Below are positions 17,951 through 26,510 of a stretch of DNA of 64,000 bases, piece after piece. Made by a program: the position numbers and the translations under genes. The notes below the pieces were generated by a model. That model saw only the letters and a list, made by a program, of their open reading frames with translations. It was not told the origin of the DNA and did not search any database. The stretch is from Brevibacterium jeotgali (GTDB taxonomy: Bacteria > Actinomycetota > Actinomycetes > Actinomycetales > Brevibacteriaceae): contig NZ_FXZM01000002.1 of assembly GCF_900169175.1 (NCBI RefSeq), forward strand, positions 62,001 through 126,000. Direction: 5' to 3'. How positions within the stretch are numbered: position 1 is the stretch's first letter; every line of letters begins with the position of its first letter.

Positions 17951-19108
17951 TCAGTGGTCGAGCAGCTCGTCGAAGAACTCCTGCAGGTCGATGAAGCCCA
18001 CCAGCGAGTCCTCGTCGAGGACGAGGCAGTGAGTCGCCTTGGGACGGTGCGTGAGTGACTCGAGCAGATGCGGGGCGGTGATGTCGCGGGGGGCGCCGAT
18101 CCACGGACCGAGGGGGCGCACGTGATCGTGGACCAGCGCAGAGCCCGGTGCCTCCTGCGCCGAGCTGCGATCGACGAGTCCGTACGGGATGCCGGATCGG
18201 TCGAGGACCACGATGAGAGGGCGCCTGCCTGTGCCGGGATCCGCATAGCCGAGGGCCTCCGCGATGGGTGCCGACCACGCTGCGGCCACCGCGGGCTGGA
18301 TGACGAGGCGCATGTCGAAGGTCTCCACGCGGCGGGCCCGCGTCGCGTTCTTCGCCGCGTCCGCGGCGGAGACCCAGATCATCACGGCGATCGCCGTCGT
18401 CCACATGACTGTCACGAGGTCCGGGCGTCCACCGACCAGCAGCGGCTGGAAGATCGCCCACGCGACGAATCCGAGCGCGATGACGCGTCCTGCCCAGGCC
18501 GCGAGGATCGTCCCCATGAAGGGGCTGCCGGTGATCCGCCAGAACACCGCCTGAAGCGCCCATCCGCCGTCCAGGGGGATGCCCGGGAGCAGATTGATCG
18601 CACCCAGCGCGAGGTTGGCGAACACGAACCCGAACAGCAGCAGCCAGATGACGCTCCCCCGGCCGAACGCGTCGAGCAGGAGCCAGCCCATCCCGCCCAG
18701 CGCCAGGTTCACGACGGGCCCGACGACGGAGATGAAGAAGCTCGTCCATGCCGATCGCGGGGAATCGGGCTCCTCACGGGGCTCGAACCGGGTGAAGCCT
18801 CCCCAGACGTTGAGCTCGATCGCCGCGATGCGGTATCCGGCCATGCGGCCAGCGACGGCATGGGCCAGTTCGTGGAGGAAGACGGACCCGAAGAGGACGA
18901 TCGCGAAGATCAGTCCGATGACGTATGCGCCCGGGCCCAGATCCGGGCGGACACGGGAGATCCAGGGAGAGAAGAGGAGCGCGATCGCTCCGGCGGCTAT
19001 GAACCACGACCACGCGAGCTGGACGGGGGCGCCCAGCACCGTGCCGAGCCGGAGTCCTCCGGAGGCGCCGGGCGCACGGGCGTCTGCGGATACGGTCTTT
19101 TCGGGCAC
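17951..19108 (-). CDS. Site-2 protease family M50 metalloprotease with CBS domains
   Basis: 385-residue intramembrane zinc protease of the Rip3 type. HELAH (zinc ligands plus catalytic Glu) lies in the third hydrophobic helix and the third ligand Asp in LLPGIPLDGGWAL; about six membrane segments are followed by a cytosolic pair of CBS-like repeats (residues about 260-385). Such proteases cleave membrane-bound regulators. The GTG start at 19108 is chosen because a -10 element ends 6 nt before it. It is divergent from the RecB-like nuclease and upstream of trmI by 49 nt. Confidence 0.88.
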   Translation of the reverse strand: MPEKTVSADARAPGASGGLRLGTVLGAPVQLAWSWFIAAGAIALLFSPWISRVRPDLGPGAYVIGLIFAIVLFGSVFLHELAHAVAGRMAGYRIAAIELNVWGGFTRFEPREEPDSPRSAWTSFFISVVGPVVNLALGGMGWLLLDAFGRGSVIWLLLFGFVFANLALGAINLLPGIPLDGGWALQAVFWRITGSPFMGTILAAWAGRVIALGFVAWAIFQPLLVGGRPDLVTVMWTTAIAVMIWVSAADAAKNATRARRVETFDMRLVIQPAVAAAWSAPIAEALGYADPGTGRRPLIVVLDRSGIPYGLVDRSSAQEAPGSALVHDHVRPLGPWIGAPRDITAPHLLESLTHRPKATHCLVLDEDSLVGFIDLQEFFDELLDH

Positions 19109-19114
19109 CGCACC

Positions 19115-19130
19115 ATCGTACGGGTACGGT
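19115..19130. promoter_or_regulatory. Back-to-back -10 elements, M50 protease / RecB-like nuclease
   Basis: Minus-strand TACGAT (19120-19115) is 6 nt from the GTG at 19108, and plus-strand TACGGT (19125-19130) is 6 nt from the ATG at 19137. The two hexamers are 4 bp apart. Both spacings imply leaderless transcripts, and simultaneous polymerase binding would be sterically excluded. Confidence 0.55.
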
Positions 19131-19136
19131 TGCCCC

Positions 19137-19949
19137 ATGGCCGAACTGCTCGCACTGTCACCGTCACGCGCCAACGACTTCGTGCAGTGTCCGCTGAAAT
19201 TCCGCCTGCGGACGATCGACAGGCTCCCGGAGCCGCCCTCGGAGGCGGCCTTCCGCGGAACGCTGGTCCATTCCGTGCTGGAGCGGCTGTTCGACGCCTC
19301 CGCTCCGGAGCGCACGATCGAACGCGCGGTCGACGGGATCGCACCCGCGCTCGAGGCGCTGCGCGCCAAGGATCCCCAGACCGTGGAGGAACTGTTCCCC
19401 GGACCCGACCAGGTCATCAGGCTGCAGGAGCAGGCGCGCACACTCCTGGAGGCCTACTTCGCCCTTGAGCTGCCGGACCGGTTGGAGCCGGCTGCGCGTG
19501 AGGAGTTCGTCTCCGCCCCCATGGACAGCGGCCTGCTGCTGCGCGGCGTCGTCGATCGCACGGATCGCGCCCCCGGCGGCCAGGTGCGGCTGGTCGACTA
19601 CAAGACCGGCAAGCAGCCCAAGCCGCAGTACAGCGGTGAGGCCGACTTCCAGATGAGGTTCTACGCGCTCGTCCACTGGCTGAGCAGGCGCGAGCTGGTG
19701 CACACCCTGCAGCTCTTCTACCTGGGCAGCCGCACGACCGTCACGAAGCGTCCCACCGCGGGGGACATCGAGCGGACGGAGATGGAGATCCTGGAGCTCT
19801 GGGAGTCGATCGCCCGGGCGGCGGAGTCCGACGAATGGCGGCCCCGGCGCAGCCCTCTGTGCGGCTGGTGCCACTTCAAGCCGATCTGCCCCGCATGGGG
19901 CGGCACTCCCCCGCCCACTCCGGAGATCACCGCGATAGCAGGTCGCTGA
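19137..19949 (+). CDS. RecB-like PD-(D/E)XK nuclease with Fe-S cysteines
   Basis: 270-residue nuclease resembling the C-terminal nuclease domain of RecB/AddB and Cas4. The motif order is GTLVHSVLE (motif I His), GVVDRTD (acidic motif) and LVDYKTGK (DxK motif), then an aligned Q/Y helix. One N-terminal Cys (FVQCPLKF) and three C-terminal cysteines (LCGWCHFKPICP) fit a 4Fe-4S cluster. It probably acts as a single-strand exonuclease in DNA repair. The same gene lies beside the proteasome cluster in M. tuberculosis. Its 3' end overlaps the convergent HAD gene by 23 nt. Confidence 0.85.
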   Translation: MAELLALSPSRANDFVQCPLKFRLRTIDRLPEPPSEAAFRGTLVHSVLERLFDASAPERTIERAVDGIAPALEALRAKDPQTVEELFPGPDQVIRLQEQARTLLEAYFALELPDRLEPAAREEFVSAPMDSGLLLRGVVDRTDRAPGGQVRLVDYKTGKQPKPQYSGEADFQMRFYALVHWLSRRELVHTLQLFYLGSRTTVTKRPTAGDIERTEMEILELWESIARAAESDEWRPRRSPLCGWCHFKPICPAWGGTPPPTPEITAIAGR

Positions 19950-20589
19950 GGCCTGCGGTCGTCATCCCCGCGAGGGAGTCGACGAGCACGGCGCCCTCGA
20001 GCTGCGGCAGCGGCACGATGTGCGGGATGCCCACAGCCCGTGTTCCCGCGGCGACCGCGGAATGCAGTCCCGGCAGCGAGTCCTCGAGCGCAGCGCACGC
20101 ACTCGGCGGCAGCCCGACCGCTTCCGCGCCCGCGCGGTACGGCTCCGGATCGGGTTTGCCGGCGGACACCTCGTCACCGGTGATGAGCGCTGTGAAGGTG
20201 CCGGGGTCGCAGGCGGTGACGACGGCCTCGGCCAGCCTGCGGTAGGACATCGTCACGAGTGCGCACGGCACGTCGTGTGCGCGCAGATCCGCCAGGAGGT
20301 CGAGCGCTCCGGGGCGGAAGGGCACGTGCTCCCGCACCCGGGCGACCACGCCGTCGAGCAGGATCTCGACAGTCTGCTCCGGCGGCAGCGGCAGGCCGTG
20401 CTCACCGAGGATCTCCGCACTGCGCAGCAGCGTGTTCCCGACCATGAGCTCGCCCAGGGTCTCGTCCCAGTGGAGGCCGTACCGGCCCATGAGCTCGATC
20501 TCAGCCTTCATCCAATACGGCTCGGTGTCGACGAGAGTGCCGTCCATGTCCCAGAGGACCGCGTCGAAGGCGCGTGCGGGAGTGCTCAT
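19927..20589 (-). CDS. HAD-superfamily hydrolase
   Basis: 220-residue phosphatase/phosphoglucomutase-like HAD protein. Motif I is DMDGTLVDTEP (nucleophile and acid/base Asp), motif II the Thr in CALVTMSY, motif III Lys in SAGKPDPEPY and motif IV ALEDSLPGL. The alpha-helical cap lies between residues about 20 and 90. The substrate is unknown. The ATG at 20589 is preferred over one 16 codons upstream because TAGGGT ends 8 nt before it and the family starts here. It overlaps the RecB-like gene tail to tail. Confidence 0.88.
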   Translation of the reverse strand: MSTPARAFDAVLWDMDGTLVDTEPYWMKAEIELMGRYGLHWDETLGELMVGNTLLRSAEILGEHGLPLPPEQTVEILLDGVVARVREHVPFRPGALDLLADLRAHDVPCALVTMSYRRLAEAVVTACDPGTFTALITGDEVSAGKPDPEPYRAGAEAVGLPPSACAALEDSLPGLHSAVAAGTRAVGIPHIVPLPQLEGAVLVDSLAGMTTAGLSDLLSR

Positions 20590-20597
20590 ATCACCCC

Positions 20598-20629
20598 ACC
20601 CTACCGAGCGGTGTCCGAGCGCGTACTGT
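20598..20629. promoter_or_regulatory. Divergent -10 elements, HAD / PAC2
   Basis: Minus-strand TAGGGT (20603-20598) lies 8 nt from the HAD ATG. Plus-strand TACTGT (20624-20629) lies 6 nt from the PAC2 ATG at 20636. Both are placed for (near-)leaderless transcripts. Confidence 0.45.
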
Positions 20630-20635
20630 GGGTGC

Positions 20636-21466
20636 ATGGACTACCTGCCGGACCCGGGTTCCCGCCTCATCGTCATCGCCTTCGAGGGGTGGAACGACGC
20701 TGCGGAATCCGCATCGAGGTTCACGAAGGACCTCGTCGCGCAGATGGGCCTCACCCGCACGGGGATGATCGGCGGTGAGGAGTTCTACGACTTCCAGACC
20801 GCACGCCCGAACGTGGTCCGCGGCGACGACGGCACCGCGCGGATCGATTGGCCCGGCACAGAGATCCACACGGGCAGCGTTCCCGGCACCGGCACCCTGC
20901 TCGAGGTGATCGTGGGCGACGAGCCCGCATTCCTCTGGCAGCGCTTCGCGTCGCTCATCGTCGATCGGGTCGAGGACGGCGATGCGGTCGTCCTCATGGG
21001 GGCGCTGCTCGCGGACACGGTCCATTCCCGTCCGATCCCCGTCACCGTCACGACCGACAGGCCGGAGGACATCCCGGCCGCGGACGCGATCCGCTCGGAG
21101 TACGAGGGGCCGACGGGCATCATCGGAGTGCTCGCTCACGAACTGTCGGCATCCGGTCATCCCGCCGTGTCGATGTGGGCCGCAGTGCCGGGATACGTCG
21201 CCGGAGTCCCCTCCCCCAAGGCGCAGCTGGCACTCCAGGGAGCCTTCGAAGAGCTGACGGGGCTGGTCCTCGACCAGGGAGACCTCGTGGACGGCACCCG
21301 GGACTGGGAGATGGAGGCCGAGGCCGCCGTCGCAGCGGACGACGATCTCGCCGCCTACATCCACCGGCTCGAGAGCATGACGGACGCTGCGGATCTTCCC
21401 GAGGCGAGCGGGGACGCGATCGCCCGGGAGTTCGAGCGGTACCTCGACCGCCGCGGTGACGACTGA
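20636..21466 (+). CDS. PAC2 family protein (proteasome assembly chaperone-like)
   Basis: 276-residue member of the PAC2/ATP-grasp-adjacent family whose eukaryotic relatives help assemble the 20S proteasome. The beta-rich fold opening RLIVIAFEGWNDAAESASRF and the helical C-terminus are typical of actinobacterial homologues (Rv2125-like). A role in proteasome maturation is suggested by family and location but is not established in bacteria. The stop codon TGA is the first trinucleotide of a 16-bp tandem repeat. Confidence 0.8.
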   Translation: MDYLPDPGSRLIVIAFEGWNDAAESASRFTKDLVAQMGLTRTGMIGGEEFYDFQTARPNVVRGDDGTARIDWPGTEIHTGSVPGTGTLLEVIVGDEPAFLWQRFASLIVDRVEDGDAVVLMGALLADTVHSRPIPVTVTTDRPEDIPAADAIRSEYEGPTGIIGVLAHELSASGHPAVSMWAAVPGYVAGVPSPKAQLALQGAFEELTGLVLDQGDLVDGTRDWEMEAEAAVAADDDLAAYIHRLESMTDAADLPEASGDAIAREFERYLDRRGDD

Positions 21467-21511
21467 CGGCCGTGTCGTCTGACGGCTGTGAGGTCTGACG
21501 GCTGTGAGGTC
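21464..21511. repeat. 3 x 16-bp tandem repeat at the PAC2 stop codon
   Basis: TGACGGCCGTGTCGTC is followed by two identical copies of TGACGGCTGTGAGGTC. The first unit begins with the PAC2 stop codon, so each unit repeats a TGA. It fills the gap to the convergent mshC stop. Confidence 0.9.
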
Positions 21512-21515
21512 TGTG

Positions 21516-22754
21516 TCAGCGCAGTGTGATGCCGAGCAGCGCGTCGACCGCGTCGACCACCAGTGCGGTTCCTTCTGCAGTGCCGTCGTCCCCCACGGAG
21601 TCGGCCCATTCGTCGAGCGTGTCGAGGACTGCCGGGGTGTCGAGATCGTCGCCGAGGTTCTGCCGCATGTCCTCGAGGATCTCCTCCGCAGCATCCATGG
21701 TCGTCCCGGAGCGAGCGGCGGCGCGCCATGCGGCGAGCCGCTCACGGGACTCCGCGAGGAGGGGGTCGGTGTACATCCAGTCGCTGCGGTAGTGGTGCGC
21801 GAGCAGGAGCGCACGGATCGCCATGGGATCCTCCCCCTGCTCGACGAGCTTCGAGACGAGGACCAGGTTGCCCTTCGACTTCGAGATCTTCTCGCCCTCG
21901 TACCCGACCATGCCGACGTGCATGTAGGCCTTCGCGAAATTGACGCCGGTGAGCGCCGTCGCGTGGGCTGCGCACATCTCGTGGTGGGGGAAGGCAAGAT
22001 CGGAGCCGCCGCCCTGGACGGTCAGCGGCAGACCCGCGTGGTCCTGGGCGATGACGGCGCATTCGATGTGCCAGCCGGGCCGGCCTGCTCCCAGACGGCC
22101 GCCGTCCCATGCGGGCTCCCCCGCACGTTCGGCCCGCCACAGCAGCGGGTCGAGCGGATCCGCCTTGCCGGCGGTCTCCGGGTCGCCGCCGCGCTCCGCG
22201 AAGAGCTCGAGCATCTCGTGCCGTTCGAGGTGCGACGTGGAGCCGAACGGGGGTTCGATGCGGGTGCCGACGCGGTAGTACACATCGCCGCTGTCCAGTG
22301 TGTAGGCCGCTCCCTTGTCGAGCAGGCGGGTGACTGCATCCACGACGCGGTCGATGGATTCGACGGCACCGATGTAGGCGTCCGGCGGAATGACGCGCAG
22401 CAGCTCCATGTCCGACCGGAACAGATCGATCTGCGACTCCGCGAGTTCGCGCCAGTCCATCCCGATGGCGTCGGCGCGCTCGAGCAGCGGGTCGTCGACG
22501 TCGGTGATGTTCTGCGCGTACGTCACGTCCACCCCGGCGTCCTTCCACGTGCGGAAGAGCACGTCGAAGGCGACGTATGTGGCGGCGTGACCCAGGTGCG
22601 TCGCATCGTACGGGGTGATGCCGCAGACGTAGAGACGCGCCTCCTTGAGCTTGCGAGGAGTGTCGGCCGGACCGCGGTGCGAGGTGCAGAACACGGTCGG
22701 ACGCTTCCCGCGGCCGGAGACAGAGGGGATTTCAGGGGATGACCAGGACTTCAC
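21516..22754 (-). CDS. mshC: Cysteine:1D-myo-inositol GlcN ligase MshC
   Basis: 412-residue ATP-dependent ligase joining Cys to GlcN-Ins in mycothiol synthesis. It resembles cysteinyl-tRNA synthetase but is shorter. The HIGH-like motif is THLGHA, the KMSKS-like motif KISKSKGN; the zinc/cysteine site begins [12 protein letters not shown]. The GTG start at 22754 matches the usual N-terminus (KSWSSPEIP) better than an ATG 16 codons upstream. It implies that the organism makes mycothiol. It is flanked on both sides by short tandem repeats. Confidence 0.93.
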   Translation of the reverse strand: MKSWSSPEIPSVSGRGKRPTVFCTSHRGPADTPRKLKEARLYVCGITPYDATHLGHAATYVAFDVLFRTWKDAGVDVTYAQNITDVDDPLLERADAIGMDWRELAESQIDLFRSDMELLRVIPPDAYIGAVESIDRVVDAVTRLLDKGAAYTLDSGDVYYRVGTRIEPPFGSTSHLERHEMLELFAERGGDPETAGKADPLDPLLWRAERAGEPAWDGGRLGAGRPGWHIECAVIAQDHAGLPLTVQGGGSDLAFPHHEMCAAHATALTGVNFAKAYMHVGMVGYEGEKISKSKGNLVLVSKLVEQGEDPMAIRALLLAHHYRSDWMYTDPLLAESRERLAAWRAAARSGTTMDAAEEILEDMRQNLGDDLDTPAVLDTLDEWADSVGDDGTAEGTALVVDAVDALLGITLR

Positions 22755-22844
22755 GCGCCCAGCATCGCACTTCGTCGCGTGCAACGCGAACTTGGCACAC
22801 ACGGGTCGCTCAGCGGATGATCCGCATCGTAGGGCGGCCTGCGT

Positions 22845-22876
22845 GACAGCTCACAGGGGCGACAGCTCACAGGGGC
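22845..22876. repeat. 2 x 16-bp tandem repeat at the SCO1664-like stop codon
   Basis: Two perfect copies of GACAGCTCACAGGGGC, starting at 22845 and 22861. The second unit contains the minus-strand stop of the SCO1664-like gene, and the first unit carries a copy of it. Confidence 0.9.
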
Positions 22877-23679
22877 GGCCAGGGCACCACGTGGCGATCG
22901 TCGTCGGGAAGCGGCAGGGTCCCCGCGTCCAGCAGTATCGCCGCGCGCTCGGACAGCGCGTCGATCTCTGCGGTCGCAAGGACGTCTCCCAGCACAGGAT
23001 CCAGGTCCTCGCTCTGCACGCGCTCGACCAGTGCCCGTTCGTCAGCGGTGAGCGGTGATCCGGCGAAGCCCCAGAGGACCGTGCGCAGCTTCGGCTCCGC
23101 GTGGAACGACAGCCCGTTGTCGATCGCCTGGAGGGCCACCCGCGGAGGCGAGTGGCCGTCGAACTCCCAGGCTCCTCGCAGCACGTGACCGCCCTTGCGG
23201 TCCGCATTGTTGATGAGGACGTCGAAGAGGGCCAGCGCACGCATGTCCGCTGTGAGGGAGTGCGCGAGCACCACATCGGTGCCATCGCTCAGCACGGCCC
23301 GCAGGACGGGGGCCAGCCCGTCGTCCACTGCTTCCTCCGCCGCGAGCACGACCGGCTCCTCGGCGGTCGGATCCGATTCCACGTAGGCCTGGAGCGAGGC
23401 GCCCGTCCCGATGTCGTCGCGCCAGACGGTGGGCGGCACCACATCGAGGCCGAGGTGTGCCGACAGACGATGGGAGGCGACCTCCCGCAGCGACAGCGTG
23501 CCGGAGGGGAAATCGTGCAGCGGACGCTCCCCCGCACGCGTCTTCAGCACAGTGCGGACGGTGCGCTGCGGCCCCTCGGGGACGTCGGATCCCGTGACGG
23601 TGGCAAGCAGCGTCTCGTTGCTGGCACCGCGCATCCTGCCCAGGGGACGGACGGTCCCGGTGGACAGCAGACGGCACAT
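22867..23679 (-). CDS. SCO1664 family protein (PI3/4-kinase-like fold)
   Basis: 270-residue protein of the family found next to mshC and DUF3090 in most actinobacteria. Kinase-like landmarks are visible: NNADRKGGHVLRG resembles a catalytic loop and QAIDNGLSFH a metal-binding DN motif. Together they suggest phosphoryl-transfer chemistry in the phosphatidylinositol-kinase/HipA superfamily; the substrate is unknown. The ATG at 23679 follows the DUF3090 stop by 8 nt, so the genes are cotranscribed. The last codons lie in a tandem repeat. Confidence 0.8.
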   Translation of the reverse strand: MCRLLSTGTVRPLGRMRGASNETLLATVTGSDVPEGPQRTVRTVLKTRAGERPLHDFPSGTLSLREVASHRLSAHLGLDVVPPTVWRDDIGTGASLQAYVESDPTAEEPVVLAAEEAVDDGLAPVLRAVLSDGTDVVLAHSLTADMRALALFDVLINNADRKGGHVLRGAWEFDGHSPPRVALQAIDNGLSFHAEPKLRTVLWGFAGSPLTADERALVERVQSEDLDPVLGDVLATAEIDALSERAAILLDAGTLPLPDDDRHVVPWPPL

Positions 23680-23687
23680 TCCGCTGC

Positions 23688-24254
23688 TCAGCGAGCCACC
23701 CCGTTGAGACGCGGGCACACGTGACCGGAGGGTTCCAGCGCCTGGTGGCACAGCGGGCACTCGCCACGGCCGGAGGTGACGACCTGCTCGCCGCGGCGGG
23801 CGAACTCGCGTGCCTGCGGTCCGGTGAGACGGATGCGCAGCACTGACCTGTCCTCGCCGTCCGCGCCGGGCTCGGAGCTCGCGCCCGCCTCCGCATCCGC
23901 GCGGGTCAGCTCGAAGCACTCGATGATGAGGCGATGGTCCTCGGTGTCCCACCCCAGGCTCATCGTGCCGACGCGGAACTCCGGGTCGACGGGGGTCACG
24001 AGGCCGCCGTTGTCCTCGAGTTCGGGAAGAGGTGCCGCAGGGACGCCGTGCGCGTCATCGGAGCGCGAGCGCACCAGGTCGAGCAGCTCATCGACCCGCT
24101 CCGCGAGGATCTCCACCTGCTCCTTCTCGAGCGTGACGGAGTGGACCGCGCCGTCCGAGGATGCCTGCAGGTAGAAGGTGCGCTCTCCGGGAAGGCCGAC
24201 GGTCCCGGCGACGAAGCGGTCGGGTGCGGAGTGCTCGAAGGCGTGGGCGGGCAT
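23688..24254 (-). CDS. DUF3090 family protein
   Basis: 188-residue conserved actinobacterial protein of unknown function (Rv2134c-like). It opens with AFEHSAPDRFVAGTVG and has a beta-rich body. The C-terminal CPLCHQALEPSGHVCP has spaced cysteines that suggest a zinc ribbon. It forms an operon with the SCO1664-like gene and sits near mshC, so a link to thiol metabolism is often assumed from context only. Confidence 0.85.
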   Translation of the reverse strand: MPAHAFEHSAPDRFVAGTVGLPGERTFYLQASSDGAVHSVTLEKEQVEILAERVDELLDLVRSRSDDAHGVPAAPLPELEDNGGLVTPVDPEFRVGTMSLGWDTEDHRLIIECFELTRADAEAGASSEPGADGEDRSVLRIRLTGPQAREFARRGEQVVTSGRGECPLCHQALEPSGHVCPRLNGVAR

Positions 24255-24307
24255 ACGCCCAGGCTATACGAGGATGCCGACCCCTGTCCGACACCCTCGG
24301 GTAGCGC

Positions 24308-24313
24308 TAGAGT
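24308..24313 (+). promoter_or_regulatory. -10 element, acidic protein gene
   Basis: TAGAGT with 7 nt (GGGGAGC) to the ATG at 24321. The spacing again suggests a transcript starting at or near the start codon. Confidence 0.45.
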
Positions 24314-24320
24314 GGGGAGC

Positions 24321-24719
24321 ATGAGCACGGATCCGAGCGCTGCCCTCGAAGACTTCCTCTCCGCCGTCCGCGAACACTTCGCTGCGTCTGCGCACCGCAC
24401 ATCGGAGACCGACCCCCGCGTCGAGGCCTCGTACATGGCGCTCGCGGACGCGTTCGAGATCTACGAGGACTCCCTCTACACCGCGTACGGCGAGGTGACT
24501 CCGTTCGAACTCTTCGATGACGTCGAGGACGATCGTGACGAGGACGAGGACGAGGACGACTACGACGGCGACTCGAGCGACCAGGACGACTACTACGACG
24601 ACGAGGACGCGTACGACGGTGATGTGGAGGCCGACGACGCGGGTCCGGCGTCCGGTGGTTCCGCGAGCGCAGACGACGTCAGCCGCAGGGATCCGATATC
24701 TGATCGAGGACCTCGCTGA
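24321..24719 (+). CDS. Small highly acidic protein of unknown function
   Basis: 132-residue protein. Residues 1-70 look folded and helical (ASYMALADAFEIYEDSLYTAYGEVTPFEL). Residues 71-115 are almost entirely Asp/Glu/Tyr/Gly and must be disordered. Proteins with the same N-terminal pattern occur in other Micrococcales, sometimes under the name 'primosomal protein', which I cannot support. Its 3' end overlaps the convergent aldo/keto reductase gene by 41 nt. The DNA-mimic-like charge is notable but no function can be assigned. Confidence 0.65.
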   Translation: MSTDPSAALEDFLSAVREHFAASAHRTSETDPRVEASYMALADAFEIYEDSLYTAYGEVTPFELFDDVEDDRDEDEDEDDYDGDSSDQDDYYDDEDAYDGDVEADDAGPASGGSASADDVSRRDPISDRGPR

Positions 24720-25596
24720 TCTCGTTCGCGAGCTCCAGATCGGACGCGAGCAGCTGATCCAGCTGCTCGCGGGTGCGCGGTGACACGATCGTCGAAGCGC
24801 ACAGCGAACGACGATTCCACGCGAGGGCGATGTCGATCGGGTCGACTCCCAGCGCCGTCGCCGCCTTGACGACGCCCTGCACGACACCGGTCGTGTCGTC
24901 GTCGAGCAGCTCACCGACGTATCCGCCGAGGTCCCCCGCACCCCGACTCCCCGCGGGCAGTCCACGCAGGTACTGACCGGACAGGACCCCGCGTCCGAGG
25001 CCGGCGCCGGCGATCAGCCCGAGGCCCAGGTAGTCGAGCGCGGGCCGCAGCGAGGTCTCGGCGTCCCTTCTCAGGAGCGAGTACTCCGCGATCGCACCGG
25101 CGAACGGGAGTCCGGAGTCCGCGGCTCGCAGCGACAGCTGCCATGCGGAGTGGTGCGACAGCAGCACATAGCCGACGTCCCCTGTGTCCACGAGCGTGCG
25201 CAGGATCGAGGCGGACTCCTCCACCGGGATCCGGTCGTCGAAGGCGTCGAGCACCAGCACATCGAGGTGATCGCGATCGAGTGCGCCGAGCAGACTGCGC
25301 ACATCGGTCAGGAGGTCGGAGCGGCCCGTCCTCAGCTGGGGCGTGCCCCCCGCTTCGGTCGCGCGCACGCCCACCCGTGCGAGGAGCTGCACGCGGGACG
25401 GGATCCGCATGTCGGTGACGAGACCCACGGCGGGGGCATCGAAGGCGGGGAGCTCGAGTGCGGTTCCCCCAGCGGACGCGTAGGCATCGAGGAGTTCCCG
25501 AGCGGTCGCGACGTCAACGCGTCGACCCCATTCGAAGGTCCCCAGTGAGAGATCGGACACCTGCAGGCCCGTATTGCCCATCCGGTTGGAATGCAT
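24679..25596 (-). CDS. Aldo/keto reductase-fold protein lacking the catalytic tetrad
   Basis: 305-residue TIM-barrel protein recognisable as an aldo/keto reductase by LSLGTFEWGRR, SLLGALDRDHLDVLVLDAF and the C-terminal IALAWNRRSLCASTIVSPRTREQLDQ. The usual DTAxxYG segment reads ALELPAFDAPAVG, the catalytic Lys position reads ARVGV, and the catalytic His position reads LDAFDDR. Asp, Tyr, Lys and His therefore all appear to be missing. It may be a binding or regulatory protein. It is divergent from uppP across a palindromic promoter pair. Confidence 0.8.
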   Translation of the reverse strand: MHSNRMGNTGLQVSDLSLGTFEWGRRVDVATARELLDAYASAGGTALELPAFDAPAVGLVTDMRIPSRVQLLARVGVRATEAGGTPQLRTGRSDLLTDVRSLLGALDRDHLDVLVLDAFDDRIPVEESASILRTLVDTGDVGYVLLSHHSAWQLSLRAADSGLPFAGAIAEYSLLRRDAETSLRPALDYLGLGLIAGAGLGRGVLSGQYLRGLPAGSRGAGDLGGYVGELLDDDTTGVVQGVVKAATALGVDPIDIALAWNRRSLCASTIVSPRTREQLDQLLASDLELANEISEVLDQISDPCG

Positions 25597-25604
25597 AGTT
25601 CCGA

Positions 25605-25627
25605 AGGCTACCGGATGCGGGTAGCCT
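25605..25627. promoter_or_regulatory. Inverted-repeat divergent promoter, AKR / uppP
   Basis: AGGCTAC-N9-GTAGCCT. Each arm contains a TAGCCT hexamer pointing outward. The minus one is 8 nt from the reductase ATG. The plus one is about 40 nt before the uppP ATG, giving uppP a short leader. Confidence 0.45.
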
Positions 25628-25667
25628 GACGTGGTTCACGCCCCCGAAGCAAAGGACATGACCCTCC

Positions 25668-26510
25668 ATGGACTGGATCATCGCCGTGATCCTGGGCATC
25701 GTCCAGGGCCTCACCGAATTCCTGCCGGTCTCGTCGTCTGCGCATCTGCGGATCGTCGGTGAGTTCCTGCTGCCCGGTCAGGACCCCGGAGCATTCTTCA
25801 CAGCGATCGTCCAGATCGGCACGGAGTCCGCCGTCATCGTCTACTTCTGGAAGGACATCACCGGAATCATCGGCGCATGGTGCCGATCGCTCGTCGGCAG
25901 GGTGGATCGCAGGGATCCGAAGGTGCGGCTGGGGTGGCTGATCATCATCGGCTCGGTGCCCATCGTCGTCCTGGGCCTCGTCTTCGAAGATGCGATCGAC
26001 TCGGTCCTGCGCAGTCTGTGGATCACCGCGACCATGCTGATCGTCTTCGGCCTGATCCTGGGCCTGGCGGACAAGGTCGGTCCGCGCGTCCAGACGCTCG
26101 ACAAGATGACGTGGGGGCAGGGTCTCGCCTACGGCTTCGCACAGGCGCTCGCGCTCGTTCCCGGCGTGTCACGGTCCGGCGGCACCATCATGGCCGGTCG
26201 CTTCATGGGCTTCACCCGTCCCGAGGCCGCGCGCTACTCGTTCCTGCTGGCAGTGCCGGCGGTCATGGGATCCGGCTTCTACGGCCTCTACAAGTCTATG
26301 GCGGAGGTGTCCGCCGGCAACGAGATGGTGCTGGGCTGGGGCCCCACCGCCATTGCGACCCTGGTGAGCTTCATCGTCGGCTACGTCGTCATCGTCGGCT
26401 TCCTCAAGTTCGTCCAGACGAAGTCGTTCGCCGTCTTCGTCTGGTATCGAGTGGCCATCGGCGTCCTCATCTACATCCTGCTGGGCACCGGGGTCCTGCA
26501 GCCCCTCTGA
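25668..26510 (+). CDS. uppP: Undecaprenyl-diphosphatase UppP (BacA)
   Basis: 280-residue integral membrane phosphatase recycling undecaprenyl pyrophosphate for peptidoglycan synthesis. Both signature motifs are intact: [15 protein letters not shown] near the N-terminus and [15 protein letters not shown] in the middle. About eight hydrophobic helices are seen. AAAGGA lies about 11 nt before the ATG. It ends directly against the convergent histidine phosphatase stop. High-copy UppP is known to give bacitracin tolerance. Confidence 0.95.
   Translation: MDWIIAVILGIVQGLTEFLPVSSSAHLRIVGEFLLPGQDPGAFFTAIVQIGTESAVIVYFWKDITGIIGAWCRSLVGRVDRRDPKVRLGWLIIIGSVPIVVLGLVFEDAIDSVLRSLWITATMLIVFGLILGLADKVGPRVQTLDKMTWGQGLAYGFAQALALVPGVSRSGGTIMAGRFMGFTRPEAARYSFLLAVPAVMGSGFYGLYKSMAEVSAGNEMVLGWGPTAIATLVSFIVGYVVIVGFLKFVQTKSFAVFVWYRVAIGVLIYILLGTGVLQPL

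Noticed and set aside
19137..19949. Cas4 assignment of the RecB-like nuclease
   Set aside because: The motifs and cysteines resemble Cas4, but no CRISPR array or other cas gene is present and the gene is syntenic with the RecB-like gene beside the mycobacterial proteasome locus.
24321..24719. Naming the acidic protein a primosomal protein
   Set aside because: No replication motif or domain is visible; the name appears to be carried over between databases.
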